A stretch of 64,000 nt of DNA from Limnephilus marmoratus. Taxonomy: Eukaryota; Arthropoda; Insecta; Trichoptera; Limnephilidae. The position numbers and the translations under genes were made by a program. The first letter of the stretch is position 1. Every line of letters begins with the position of its first letter. The DNA lies in assembly GCA_917880885.1 (NCBI GenBank), contig OU862931.1, positions 15,418,736-15,482,735 on the forward strand, in the 5' to 3' direction. Shown piece after piece: positions 32,669-45,041 of the stretch. The notes below the pieces were generated by a model. It made no database searches, had not been told where the DNA came from, and saw only the letters and a list, made by a program, of their open reading frames with translations.

Positions 32669-33389
32669 AAAGTAAGTTTTACACAAAATTTTTGATCTTC
32701 CTTTTCAAGGTAAACATGAAAGTATTCAATCTACAAGTTGATCTTTATCTTATAAAAATAGGGTTCCGCCTAGAAAAGTATGATCGATAAGGGTTCCGGG
32801 GCGAAAAAAAATTGGGAAACGCTGCACTAGATTATCGCAGAACAAATAAACTATGTATATATAAATTTTTTTTACATATCAATTTATTAAAGAAAAATTG
32901 AAAAACACCTTGCTCAGCCTATTTTATCATATAATAATGCAACCTTTTTTCTAGTGACTGCTCAAACTTTCCTTTGGGCATTTTGAGGTAAAAAATTTCA
33001 CAATATCACCAATTCCTTTATAAAAAAATCACGGTAAATCCTTATCCTTCCTTATCCTTATCCTTATCCTTATCCTTACATAGTATAAAATGAAGTCGCT
33101 CAAAATGTATGTGCGCATTAATCTTTTAAACTACGCAAAGGATTTTCATTAGGTTTTCACCAATGGATAGAGTGATTGAAGAGGAATGTTTATATGTATA
33201 ATACATGTAAATTATATTAGAGAAAAGCCGAGAAATTCAAATAAAACATATTTTTGTGCAATTTAAAACGGCTGGCGGGCCGTACTGTAGTCACTTTTGA
33301 AATTCGTTCTACGGAAGAAATTGGAAAATAGATGTCCTAGAGCAGGGGTGTCAAAGATACGGCCCGCGGGCCGCATGTGGCCCTCAATG

Positions 33390-33693
33390 TGGCCCACGAC
33401 CATTTTAGTTTTCCTGAAATATAACCTTTTAGTGACTTGAACAGTTCTGCATTTTTAGTACTGGTTGGCAAATTTATTTTCACATTCTCATGATACAGAT
33501 ATCGTACATAAACAAGTAGTATTGCCTTGTTGTCGATATCTGTAGATTCGTCAACCTGGAGTGCATACCACGGTGATGAATTAATCCTCTCCAACAATTG
33601 TGTCTCAATGCGCCTAGTCACAGGGATAGCCGACAAAGCCACACATCTTTCAAGTCTACAAGCCGTCTCAGAGAGGAGAAAAACCTTTTGCAT
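33390..33693 (-). pseudogene. hAT transposase central fragment, inverted
   Basis: Reads VTRRIETQLLERINSSPWY, ALQVDESTDIDNKAILLVYV, then RYLYHENVKINLP, the catalytic-core region containing the DEST motif of GTF2IRD2/ZBED-like hAT transposases. It runs into the left terminus of the element, opposite to the C-terminal piece. Confidence 0.8.
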
Positions 33694-34000
33694 GTTCCAA
33701 TTGTAATTATTTTACACAAGTTTACTCATAGTGGAGAAAAACCATTTTCTTGTTCCAAGTGTAACTACTCATGTTCTCAAAAGGAACATTTAAAAGTCCA
33801 CAAGCCGTCTCATAGTGGAGAAAACCTTTTTTAAGTTCCGACTGCAACTATTCATGTTCTCAAAAGGAACATTAAACGTCCACAAGCCATCTCACAGTGG
33901 AGATAAACCATTTTCACGTTCCGATTGCAACTTTTCATGTTCTCAAAAGGAACATTTAAAAGTCCACAAGCTGTCTCACAGTGGAGAAAAACCTTTTTGA
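33690..34000 (+). pseudogene. C2H2 zinc-finger tandem array, frameshifted
   Basis: Three to four units of 84 bases (28 codons) with the pattern HSGEKPFSCSKCNYSCSQKE HLKVHK. The C-x2-C...H-x3-H spacing with HSGEKPF linkers is classic. Unit 2 has lost one base at GGAGAAAACC, and unit 3 has a compensating shift, so no single frame spans the array. It seems captured from a host zinc-finger gene. Confidence 0.8.
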
Positions 34001-34054
34001 AGGAAGTTTGAAGTTTACTCCTTGCCAAAAGGTTAACCTAAAAAATGGCAATAA

Positions 34055-34342
34055 ATGTGTTGTTCATATATTATATCCGAAAATAAAAAGCATACAGCAC
34101 GTATCCTATGTATGTTCGGTAGTACCTTTTTATGCGAACAGATGTTTTCTGTTTTGAAAATAAATAAAAACAAACATCGCTCAAGGCTTACGGATGAACA
34201 TCTTCAATCGATTCTTAAAATAACTACCGCGAATATGACACCTGACATCAATGAGCTTATCAAAAACAAGAGAAGTCAGAGTGTCCGGCTCAAGATAATT
34301 TACCATTTTACCCTCCTTTTTAACTTGAATGAAAATTTATAA
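34055..34342 (+). pseudogene. hAT transposase C-terminal dimerisation domain
   Basis: Reads GSTFLCEQMFSVLKINKNKH then RSRLTDEHLQSILKI, the conserved hATC motif. Same orientation as the zinc fingers, opposite to the central fragment. Confidence 0.85.
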
Positions 34343-34757
34343 TTACTAGGTACATAAATAACAATTGAGTATGGGTTTTAATTTTGAGTCTGGCCCGCTT
34401 ACACACGCTAAATCTTATAAATGGCCCTTAAGAAAATCCAGTTTGACACCCCTGTCCTAGAGTAAGTAGGTATTTGATTTTCCCTTTTCAACTATCCAGT
34501 GTTGCATTGCAACCATTGTATAAAGTGGCGATCGCTAACTATATTATTATATTATAAATAAAAAATAATAATATAGTTGATTCAAGAGGAAGGTTTATAT
34601 CTATAATGCATGCTTATTATAGTAGACAAAAGCCGAGAAATTCAAATATTCAATTCAGGCAGCGGGCAGCTGGCAAGCAGGTGGTGTGGATTTTATACAG
34701 GTTGGGTAATGGCGTTGTGTTTCGTTAGCCACAGCAACGTGTGGCCGGGTCTGCTAG

Positions 34758-35780
34758 TATCATATAAATAAATATGGAAGACGGTAATACGCACTTACAA
34801 AACCCTTTGCAACAGTTTTAGCTAATAATAAGAAGTATTTCAGTTTTCGGAAATGGAAACTAATTCATTTGAATAATTTTTTCATTTAAATCGAATGTTC
34901 ACTTGGCGGCCATTGCTGTTATTGATATGAAAGTTAAGGTTACTTAACCACTCAGGCTTCAAGCCTGTTTTGTCGGAAGGTCGAATTTAGACTTTGCAAT
35001 AAATTCCAAATAAATGGAATATTTCTAAATGCATCTGAAAACTATAAATTATTTTTAAAAGGTGATGAAAAACGCTTTCAAATTTTATAATTCAAAATAA
35101 TCATAATTTTTCAAATATAATAATTTTAAATGCAAACATAGTAAAGTTTGTAATATGGCTCACCTTACATTTTTTCTGATAAAAAATACTGGTAACAAAA
35201 AAAAATAAAAATGCACACATATTTTACTAGGCAAATTTATAATAAATATTATCGTCAACTCACTTTTTTGTGTAAAAATAATTACTTAATAAAAAATTCC
35301 CAAAATTTCAAAATAAAATTTAAATTGTTGTGGGAAACTTTGTATTCATAAAAGTGTTCATTTGAATTATTTTGTGGTTAACTTTTAGATTTGAATATAA
35401 AGCGTGGTGTTTTCTTTTATAACACTGTTTAGATCATATTTTTAATTATTATAGTAAGGGAGACAACAATTTCTATGTTACAGTCGTTCCAAAAACCTAA
35501 CAAATTGGCCTGAGGAGTTTAAAAAAAGGTGTCAAATTATCAATATTTTACAATTTCAGTTACGTGCTGAAATAGTTGTTTCTCATTATTACCTAATTTA
35601 AAACAAAATATGCCTACTAACTGTGTCCCACTTTTCTGTATATTTACCAAAATCTCTGATTCCCCGATTACAACGATTTCTGTTTCAACATCTGGTCAGC
35701 ATCAAAGTTTGGCATTTACTATACCTACTAGAAAAAAAATTACCTAATTTTGATGTTCAAGTAATTTCATTGTGACATAT
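34758..35780. other. AT-rich spacer
   Basis: No exon, RNA gene or clear element boundary seen. Confidence 0.4.
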
Positions 35781-35789
35781 CTCTGAATG

Positions 35790-36062
35790 AATATGTGGTT
35801 TCAGCAAGATGGTGCTTCACCTCGCTTTGGGCAGCAACTTTGAAGTACCTTGAAGAGGAAATCCAAGGCTGATAGATTGGACACTTGGCACGGTCAGTGA
35901 AGTCATCGGATCATGTAAACAGAAAATCTGCAATACAGTCCTGAAGTTGATACATTAAGATTGTGTATTATTGATGCCTTCGACAATATGAAATATAACT
36001 CTGATGAGATTCGAAGGGTTAAAGAATCCGTCTTCAGACAGACCCAACTGTGCTTAGAACGA
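35790..36062 (+). pseudogene. Mariner-type transposase remnant
   Basis: MWFQQDGASPRFGQQL at about 35793-35840 and FRQTQLCLER at about 36030-36060 match the conserved FQQDGAPPHF and the C-terminal LQLCLER motifs of mariner/Tc-like transposases. Several stops in between. No termini found. Confidence 0.6.
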
Positions 36063-36144
36063 ATGATGTTAGTATGCTGAGTTTTGCCAATTAATGTGAG
36101 TGCCTATTAAGCTAATACTCCCATTTTTTAACATATGTCGTAGC

Positions 36145-37068
36145 CAGGGCTGGGCAAAATACATGCTTTAGTGTAATTGAAATACAAATTACAAAATACT
36201 TTTTAGCATGTATTTAAAATACGAAATACAAAATACTTTCAAGTCGTGTATTTGAAAAACAAAAAACAGTATTTTAATCATTTTTTTATTTCAAATACAA
36301 ATTACAAAATAGATTTGGTTTTGGTAGAACCTTTGGTTGTAATAAATTGTCGTAAGTGCCCTTATCTAAGGGTGTGTTTCCATAGAACCAAAGTTGAGCA
36401 GAGTGAATCAGAGACATGCAAAAATTGACCAAAATACACATATTTCTCAAAAGACACATCTCGTCTCCGTTCCACTTGAAGAGTTTTGTGGTATAGGACC
36501 CAGGTGTTAGATAATAATAATAATTATTATAATAACACGACATTTGTATAGCGCAGTTTTGTGTTATTTCACTTCAAGTGCACTCTTCTGTAATCTGTAA
36601 TTAACTTAAAAATAATCTAGTATTCAGTCAAATTATTCCTTTAGTGCTTGATCTAATACTATGATACAAAAATGTACAATACAAACCAATGACAATTATA
36701 ATGTAATATGATACAAATATGACAGAAAATGAACAATAACAGTGCTATTATAGCACAGGACGTGTTGCCAACTCTAAATATTAACATACATAATGTATTG
36801 TTCTGGATTGTAGCGTTTTTAGTCTACGAATTATCTATGTCAGTTTATTTTTCATGATCATTATTAAGGTCGCTAAATGTATTTGAAAATGTATTTTGAA
36901 GCCATAAGTATTTGAAATACAAATTACAAAATACCTCAGCATCAGGTAATTGAAATACCAATTACAAAATACATTTTTAGGAAGTAATTGAAATACAAAT
37001 ACAAAATACGTATTTGTATTTCAAATACGTATTTCAATTACAAGTATTTCAAATACTGCCCAGCCCTG
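36145..37068. mobile_element. hAT element, 924 bp, CAGGGCTGGGC ends
   Basis: Ends CAGGGCTGGGCAAAATAC and its diverged complement, with the exact 8-bp duplication GTCGTAGC (36137-36144, 37069-37076). Subterminal regions contain repeated AAATACAAATTACAAAATAC units on both sides. No transposase. Confidence 0.88.
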
Positions 37069-37076
37069 GTCGTAGC

Positions 37077-38180
37077 GTAAACCCAACTACAGTATTTTGT
37101 TTACCTAACATTTCTACCCCTAAAGTAACCAAAAATTAGAAGAAAAAAAAATTGTCTAGGATTGATACACTAACATTTTATGTATATTTTTACATACTGT
37201 TCATTTGTATACTAATATCTCGTTGAAACATTTTCCACTATTATCAATCGAGTAGCAGTGTGCGGGGACCGGATCCGGTAATTTCCGGTCGTTCAAATTG
37301 AACTACTTGTAGGTTAAAAAGTGGAACCATTTTTTTTGCTTCATGCCTTTACAAAAAGGGATGGTCTGAATTCTCGACAAAATCAGTTCGAATTTTAAAA
37401 ATTCTCGTAGCAATTAAAATAATTTTCTGTTGATAATATAATATTGTACATCCCAATTTTGAAAATGAAACTAAAGCAAAAGTCTAGAGTTCGTTGAATG
37501 TTACAAAAGACACAGCCGAAATTAGTATTTTTAATTAAAAAAATATTATTTTAACTGTAAATTTCTCTTCTGATGTCGAAAAAATGAAATCGGAAAAAAA
37601 ATTTCAAGCATGCAAAAGTACTGCGTGCTTGAAAAAATGTCAACTCTGACTGCAAAACCTCTATGATGATATTATATTGAATCAATTTTAAGGCCATCTT
37701 GTGATTGGTACAATTAATTTTCACCCAATGGTTTATATGTTTTACAATATTTGGGGGAGGGGAGGCGTAAGGCGTGGTATAGAATCTGCCTTATTCATAA
37801 TCATTTCACCTAATCCGTTTGTCTTACCATGGTATTATCTTATTCTGCGATTATGAGTAAGGCGGAATGATTTTATCAAATTGTATGGGTTTTCCCATCT
37901 TCGTTGTCATAATAATAATAATACTTGGCTAATTTATATAGCGCCGTTTTTGTGAGAAATCACCTCAAGAGCGCTGTACAAGTAAATATATAATAAAATT
38001 GGTATAACTAGATTTGTAATTATAATATAATAATGTAATATAATAGTGTAAGATTTGTAATTATAATAGTGACTTATATCTAAGACTTGTGGCTAGTGGC
38101 TTATATCTAAGACTTATGGCTAGTGACTTATGACTAAGACTTATGATGGTTGAATTAAAACTAGTAGCCTGGGTACCCAA
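37077..38180. other. Spacer with a dispersed ~80-bp motif
   Basis: Mostly AT-rich and featureless. The stretch 37908-37985 (TTATATAGCGCCGTTTTTGT and CACCTCAAGAGCGCTGTACA) is related to 36515-36590 and 50720-50775. Confidence 0.4.
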
Positions 38181-38182
38181 AC

Positions 38183-38490
38183 CCTACGTCATCGAGTACA
38201 CAGATGAAACCACTTTGCAGCGATAATGGACACTTAGTAAGCCTTAAAAAAGCTGGTCTGCCGGTGAGCCACTTGGCAGATTCCGCAGTCATGGAAATGG
38301 TGAGCGATTCTTTTTGTCAAAATTACGTCATCGAGTACACGAATGGGAATGGTCTCATATAATAAAAGTCGATTAGTAGGTGAGAAAAAAGCAGGACTGC
38401 CAACCGGTAGCCTGGCACGTTCGCAGGCAGCCAGTGTTAAAGTGGGATAAAATTAGTAAACTCTACGTCATCGAGCAAACAAATAACAAC
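38183..38490 (+). repeat. Tandem ~140-bp repeat, three diverged units
   Basis: TACGTCATCGAGTACACAGA-like starts recur at 38184, 38323 and 38464. The third unit is cut by the hAT insertion at 38500. Confidence 0.65.
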
Positions 38491-38499
38491 AGTCTATAT

Positions 38500-39834
38500 C
38501 AGGGGTCGCCAATTACTTTCATTAGGGGTCTGTTTTTTTTCAATAACATGACCGTCGCGGTCCGGAAGGGAAAAAGCCTTAACCCCCTCCCCCCACCCCA
38601 CCGGCTTAACAATCGAAAAAATAAATTGCACCATTTAAGTATGTGTAGATACAATATCAATGAACAAATAAAACGAATGGGTTCCGGAACATTATTTTAT
38701 TAAATAATAAACAAATGTTATGAATAAAAAAAGTAGCAAGGTTTTTACAATATTATTGAGAAAAATTACATTTTTTGCCTTGGACTATCCGTCCGAAGTT
38801 TGGACTAAGGTCTGTGCAGGCTATTGTCATTAAATCTTGTAGATGTTCATCGGTAAGACTGCTCCGGGATTTATTTTTAAATAAGTTCATCTTGGAAAAT
38901 GCTGCTTCACAAAAACATGTTGACCTAAACAATGTGAGAAGTTTCAAGGGGTATTTTTTTTTAATTCTGGGTATTTATTAGCACAAACAAATTTTATCCA
39001 AAACTCTTGACAAGAAACTTTCTGTATTTGGTGTTTTTAAACTGAATTTTCTTGGAAATCGATCATTTCCATATGGAGAGCGGTTTTATTACTACCGAAA
39101 ATATTTTCAGCTTCATTGCTTCATTCATCACCAGGATGCAGAGAGTAAACGTTACTGAGGATGTCGACGTCATTCTGAATTTTCTTAAAATCTTCAAATC
39201 TGTTTTTAGCTTTTTACTTCTGATAGTAAATGTTACTGAGGATGTCGACGACATTCTCAATTTTCTTTAAATCTTCGAATCTGTTTTAAGCTTTTTACTT
39301 CTTTCAGTGGCTCCCATACAAGCTTTCCTTTACCTTGGAAGTTTAAGATCCAGATTATTGGTGTGTTTAAAAATATCTAATAAAAAAGCAATGGAAGTTA
39401 CATTTTCTTTATCGCTAAGAAAACTTGTAGGTGTTTGCTGGTCAATGTTGAAAAGAAATGTCTTCAAGTTTTCTAAAATGGTGAGGAATCGTTGTAAAAC
39501 ACAGCCTTTGCTTATCCGTCTCACATTATTATGCGACAAAAGATCGTCATATTGAGCATCCACTTCGTCAAGAAATATTTTCTATTGACGATGTTTCAGT
39601 GCTGATTTTGTACAAAGAAAGTTTATTATTTTCATCACTTCTTCGATGATCTAGCGCTCCTCGCCCGCCCATCCGTTGGCGAATCGAAGGCAGCAAAGAC
39701 AGAGCACGGGAAAAATTATCAAATTACATAACTCAAGTTACATGAGAAAAATATTTTGTATTGTTAACACAAGGTCCGCACCAAATAGGTCGGCGGTCCG
39801 GATCCGGATCACGGTCCACCATTTGTGACACCTG
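38500..39834 (-). mobile_element. hAT element with broken transposase (minus)
   Basis: Ends CAGGGGTCGCCAAT and, inverted, CAGGTGTCACAAATGG. Flanks GTCTATAT (38492-38499) and GTCTAGAT (39835-39842) form an 8-bp duplication with one change. Confidence 0.8.
38753..39720 (-). pseudogene. hAT transposase pseudogene (minus)
   Basis: The hATC domain is at 38753-38947: STCFCEAAFSKMNLFKNKSR and SSLTDEHLQDLM. Upstream, 39330-39563 reads YDDLLSHNNVRRISKGCVLQ and RFLTILENLKTFL, matching the region of the transposase before the dimerisation domain. A tandem duplication of about 75 bases (39151, 39226) lies between. Stops and frameshifts throughout. Confidence 0.8.
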
Positions 39835-39842
39835 GTCTAGAT

Positions 39843-40599
39843 CATCCCATTGGAGAATTTCTTGATCTGTCGACCAGCAGCCTGGCAGGTTTTTGTGTAC
39901 GATTTTTTTAAATATTTTTAATTTCACAGCTGAATTTCCAGTTTTTTGATTACTACCAGCTAAAAGGCATAATTACAAAGGTTTTGTAGATTAATAATAA
40001 ATATTTACACCACCCCTTACACCCCACTCCCTCAAATGTTGTGTATGTAATACGTAGTTTAAGAAATAATTGTACCAATCTGAAGATGGCCATGATAGGC
40101 TGAACTGGTAGTAATAGTCAAAAATAAAAAAAGTTCTAAATTGTTTCAATTTATAATTAGAATAGAATTCCACTATGATTTGTACATATTAAAAATAGAA
40201 ATATTAATACCTCTATGCTTGCGTCAAACATTGGGAATATAATAGTTTAATGCAACCACAATAGCGGACTTCCTGCTGTGGTTTTGATATTGAATCTGCC
40301 GGCTTTCCTGTTGTTTCCCCGGACATTCCACAAAGTTTTCTATTGACGGACAGGTAATCTTGTCACTACATATTTTAATGACATTAGTAAAGAAAACACC
40401 GTGCTGGCATTCTGGTGTCATGAGTCACAATGTTAGCCGGAAACTAAATAGTATTCCCAAGGTTCTTGATTTCTTGAATGAATCCACTAATTTATCTATT
40501 TGTTGACTGAGTGTAGCTTTGATCATTTGGCATTTCATCTCTCTGTAAATTTGTTTGTTATGTTCCGATTCAAGATGGTGGCCATGTAGGATATTATCT
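39843..40599. other. Spacer, nothing recognised
   Basis: No convincing exon or element end. Only short open frames. Confidence 0.4.
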
Positions 40600-40607
40600 T
40601 TTTAGCC

Positions 40608-41449
40608 GACTCCAGATACTAATATCTACAGCTCATATGTTGGACTAATATCTATGAACTTCGGAGTGAGGACTAATATCTACAGAGCTATATTCGGTCG
40701 GAAGAATATCTATGACGGTCCCAGTGGTGACTAATATCTATGGAGCGTAGGTTGGACTAATATCTACAGAGGGCAGCTGAGCAAGAGGTTGTACGGAATT
40801 ACTAATTACATAAAGGCTTAAACGTTTAAAGTACGTACATGAAGTTTTTGCATAATATTACGTATTTTGCACGACAATAATTTATTGAACAAACATGGAG
40901 GTCATAATACAAACATATTTATTTATTTCGAAATACACGGCACCACAACCTAACCTAACCTAACTGACATAGAAATGGTCATGGTAACAGACTAAATAAT
41001 TTATAAGCACTCGAAATAAAGAAAGCTGTTAAAACCAAAACCCAAATCCTTAATAATCAGCTAAATGTGTCCAATAGTCGGATATTAAGGATTTTTACAT
41101 ACATGCATACATAAATTAAGTTTTTTAAACTGCATACGCAATATTACCTTATTCCAATATGCTATACATAATTGCAAATCCAACCTCTGCCAGTGCTGTA
41201 GATATTCGTTCACACTTTGGTTCTCATAGATATTAGTCAGCAGTTTGAGCTGTAGATATTCGTCCTCACTTTGGTTCTCATAGATATTAGTCAGCAGTTT
41301 GAGCTGTAGATATTTGTCCTCACTTTGGTTCTCATAGATATTAGTCAGCAGTTTGAGCTGTAGATATTCATCCTCACTTTGGTTCTCATAGATATTAGTC
41401 CGATTTGTTCTGTTTTTGGAATTCCTGTAGATATTAGTAGACGCCTTCT
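40608..41449. mobile_element. Element Z copy 2
   Basis: Same left and right motif arrays and middle as 19987-20524, with an extra 280-base block (about 40770-41050). Flanked by TTTTAGCC (40600-40607, 41450-41457). The right array has about nine motif copies in a higher-order unit of about 55 bases (CTTTGGTTCTCATAGATATT). Confidence 0.75.
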
Positions 41450-41842
41450 TTTTAGCCCACCAGGTTTCGCTTGATTGTGGTTCCTACTTCGAGCTGTATT
41501 ATGATACCAGCTTGAAATGGTCAAAAGAATTGTCATTGAGATGGTGACATTTCTTCAGACAAATTGTTTAATTCCTTATTTGAAATAATAAAATGTTACA
41601 ATTTATGATTAAACCGTAGCGATGTATCTCTAACATGTGAAGCGCTTCGTACAAATCATTCCCCAATCTACACTTGACAAATCACTCCAATTCTCGTGAA
41701 CAAATCCATTATATCGTCACTCACATTAAAACGAGAAAAAAAAGTTTAGTTTATTACATAAAAATAGCACAACTTTGGAAAAAAAGGGTCAACTAATATC
41801 TGGGGGTCAGTTATTTGGACAAGTATTTTTTTTTTCATAATA

Positions 41843-42766
41843 TTAGGTCCTTACATATGAAATTGGCGTTTTGTAAGGGAGGAACATAAAGTCGATTTTT
41901 TTTAATATAATATATTTATTTAATCAAAGTATGTGCCATTGCTATCTATGCCCTTTTGCCATCTCATAGGTAGTTCATCGATCCCTTTACTAAAAAACCA
42001 TTGGGACGGGAATCAATAAAATCTTTGAATGATCGAAGTTGAATTTTTTCCCTTGCAAGAAGTTATCCAAATTTCGAAAAAAATGGTAATCTGTTGGGGC
42101 AAGGTCCGGAGAGTACGGTGGATGTCTTAGACATTCCAATTGAAGCTCCTCTAATTTGGTAGCCGTCTGTTCTGCAGTGTGTGGTCTAGCATTCTAATGC
42201 GCGTTTGTTGATTTGCTTCACTCAATTCGTGAGGTACCCACCTTTCAAGCTTTTTCACCTTCCCAATTTGCTTCAAGTGGATTAAAACAGTTTTATCACT
42301 AACACCGCAGCCTGCAGCTAACTCGGACGTGGTTTGCGATGGATCCGCTTCCACAATAGCCTTCAATTCTTCATTATCAACTTTGGTCTCTGGCCGTCCA
42401 CGGGGCTTGTTTTGCATGTCGAAATTTCCAGAACGAAAACGTTGGAACCAAAAACGCACTGTGTTTTCTTTTACGGCAACATCGCCATGCAGATCATTAA
42501 TCCTTCGAGCTGTTTCTGCAGCACTGGTGCCATGGTGGAACTCGTACTCGTAAATAACGTGATATTTCAAGTTTTCCATTTTGTAAACTAAGTGACGCAA
42601 AGAAAAAAAACAATTAAGGAAAAAACAAATGAATTATAATTTTCGAAACACGTACATGAGTAAAGAGCTGTATAAGTTTGAATTTGGAATTCCTAACCAA
42701 AGAGAAGATATTTGAGATCAAAGTTGCCAGTACGGCAAAACACCAATTTCATATGTAAGGACCTAA
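41843..42766 (-). mobile_element. Mariner element, internally deleted (minus)
   Basis: Terminal inverted repeats of about 28 bases (TTAGGTCCTTACATATGAAA at both ends), TA target duplication (41841-41842, 42767-42768). 924 bp, compared with about 1.3 kb for complete mariners. Confidence 0.88.
42151..42600 (-). pseudogene. Mariner transposase, N-terminal half
   Basis: 149-residue frame with the paired helix-turn-helix DNA-binding region: FHHGTSAAETARRINDLHGD, FWFQRFRSGNFDMQNKPRGR, PSQTTSELAAGCGVSDKTVL, WVPHELSEANQQTR. These are the mariner WVPHEL and R-F-x-S-G motifs. The catalytic D,D34D core is deleted; only scraps of the C-terminal end (PQQITIFF, HIL) follow at 42000-42150. It could at most give a DNA-binding fragment. 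Confidence 0.88.
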
Positions 42767-42768
42767 TA

Positions 42769-43929
42769 TATCATTAGGTATTTTAAATGACATTCGCAGT
42801 GTAATGAACCAAAAAGGCTGAGAAATAATGAGATATGCGTTGTTCTTATGCAAGAAATATATAAATTCCCTGCGTGTCCTTTCCCATTTTTCCTCTTCCG
42901 CCTACCCATCCCACATCCCCGTCCTTTTTGGCATTCCCTTTCCACCTCCCCCGCCTTCCCCCCTACCCTCTCCCGCCACTCATTGCACTTTTTTTTGTGC
43001 TATAATTGTGTTATTTTGTTACCAAACTTTGTATAAAAGGAGCAGTGATTGGTCAAAACATTTGTTGATCGATTCAAAACATGGCAAATTTGAAAAAATA
43101 TTTTTTGTATTTTTTGAGAGTACGCGGAGTATAATGTGAACAATATATGAAGAAATTAAACATGGCATGCAGGAACTTCATATTATTATCCACGAAGCGT
43201 AGACACTCTGGTGGCGTTCCAATCATGGGCTACTATTCCCGTCGCTTTCGCGGCACGATTACTTCGCAACACGCACCTTCCCAAAGGATATTATATAATA
43301 TTAGGTACATATTATTATTACATACTTACATTTGTCAATGACTATCTCCCATTCCTTCTTCACTATATTCCTTGTCATTAGCTATCTATTGGCCCTCCTT
43401 GAAGCCAAAAAATTTAAAATTCAATCGAAGATCTAAAGTCGGGTAGACTGCTGTAGCGTAACATGAAAGGACCATTTCATAAGTGTGGACGCAGCACACA
43501 CACGAACCGAGCATGTACCTACTCTCATCTATTTCTGGCATGCACGCGGTGAACATAGCTCAGTCCGCCAAGAATAAGTCCTTCGTTGTTTGCGCGCGTT
43601 CTGCAGTATAGGCACAAGCAACCCGTCCACACTGACGCTCCGTGCACACTGCGCGCCCCTTTTTGTTCGGCGAAAAAACCTGACACTTGTCGGATTGCGG
43701 CGCGCACGAGTTGAAATGCTCTGTTCGTGCGCATAGTGTGCACGGTTCACACTATGGGAATTCTGTTACATTGCATGATACATTGCGACAATGTGGACGG
43801 CAAATTCTTTCATTGCGTGTTACATTGCATGTCACATTTCGTAAGTGTGTACCCGTCTTAAGCTGTAAATTGCAAAAACTTGAAAATGCAGCTTTCGATC
43901 TTAATATAAGTATTGAAAATTATATAATA
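42769..43929. other. Spacer, nothing recognised
   Basis: GC-richer patch at 43540-43760 with short open frames on both strands but no splice context. No gene assigned. Confidence 0.4.
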
Positions 43930-44240
43930 CTAGCTGAGTTACCCGGCTTCGCTCAGGATAACATTCTAGAATAATTTGGAATGTTCCACAATGGTGTTTC
44001 CGATTCCCTATTCCCGAACATTCTACAACATACTCTGCCACTCCTTCCAGAACTTTCCGGAAGACTGTTCTAGAAATTTCTAGAGGGCGAATCTTCCAGC
44101 CCTTATATCTTCAAAAGCACGCCCTTTAGGTTAAAACGGGAACCGTCATCCTGGAGGGGGGATAGAGATCTACCACGCCATATCTCCCTTGATCGTACCG
44201 GGACTCGACTTTCTTTTATAATATAAATATATTATTTCGA
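43930..44240 (-). mobile_element. Mini-Helitron (minus), probable
   Basis: On the minus strand the 3' end is a hairpin (CTGAG...CTCAG around CGAAGCCGGGTAA), then CTAG followed by T. The 5' side is an AT run (TATATTATAAAAG) after which GTCGAGTCCCGGTACG begins. No coding capacity. Confidence 0.45.
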
Positions 44241-45041
44241 TAAAATTTTGGGAGGTGTGAGGATAATACCAAGGATAAAAATAATTAAACTTGTTTATAT
44301 TTTATAAAATAACAACTTTATTATTTAAAATTTAAAACACTTCCAATTGTAGATTTGAGACAATTTTGTATTCAAGAAAATGATTTATTTATTCAACTTT
44401 TAAAATGGTACGTTTCACAATGCATGTACAATAATAAATTATTGTATGTCATTATAATATGTAACAAAAAAGGTAAATTTTGCAAGAGCCGCCGCATGCC
44501 GCCACTCTTTTAATAGGCATACATTTTTAAAAGTAAACTACTTTTAAACTTAATTACCACAAGAACCATCGGTTTCAATCGGGACAGACTGAAAAATATG
44601 CATTAAAATTCGATTTTCATTCAAAGTTTAAAATCCCCATTTGAAACATCTCCATTGCGGCCATGTTTTTTTTTTTGTATGGATTTGACATTTACGAAGT
44701 TTCGTTTCAAACTAAACACGCATGAATTACTTAATTTACGTAAACTATGAACCTAATAACCTATTTTGTGTTCGTAAATAGTTGTTTCTTGTAATAATTG
44801 TTGAAATGAAGTATGATTTCCATAATCTGTGCTTAAAAATGCGGCGGCTTATGCACAAATTAATCAAAGCAATTCGGATAAATGCAACTTGAAATACAAT
44901 GTATTTAACGGTTGAATGAAATGAATACTTGTTTACTATGTAAGCTGACTGTCGCCATCTAACATTTCTATTGTTTGAGCCCTCCCAACATGTTATTTAA
45001 TAGAATTTACAATAAGTGTGTTATTTTACATATATTTTTAG

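Larger units (their letters stand above)
30666..32824 (+). mobile_element. hAT transposon, degenerate, ZBED5/SCAND3-like
   Basis: Ends CAGCGTTTCCCAA and TTGGGAAACGCTG are inverted, with the exact 8-bp duplication CACTAGAT (30658-30665, 32825-32832). 2159 bp. It contains a full-span but broken transposase and a later insertion at 31447-31578. Confidence 0.9.
33343..34454. mobile_element. hAT element carrying a C2H2 zinc-finger array
   Basis: Ends CAGGGGTGTCAAA and TTTGACACCCCTG with the exact 8-bp duplication TCCTAGAG (33335-33342, 34455-34462). Inside, a transposase piece on the minus strand (33390-33693), a zinc-finger array on the plus strand (33690-34000) and a transposase C-terminus on the plus strand (34055-34342) are joined in a rearranged order. 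Confidence 0.9.
33075..34757 (+). mobile_element. Helitron-like element split by a hAT insertion (probable)
   Basis: The right end has a hairpin GCCACA...TGTGGC, then CTAG|T at 34754-34758. The left part begins near a (CCTTAT)n run and ATAAAATGAAGTCGCTC. A segment of about 70 bases (GAGAAATTCAAAT etc.) occurs on both sides of the hAT, at 33173 and 34578. The 5' end is uncertain. Confidence 0.4.

Noticed and set aside
33598..34000. Host zinc-finger gene
   Set aside because: The array is frameshifted and bounded by hAT termini with an 8-bp duplication; no promoter or exon structure.
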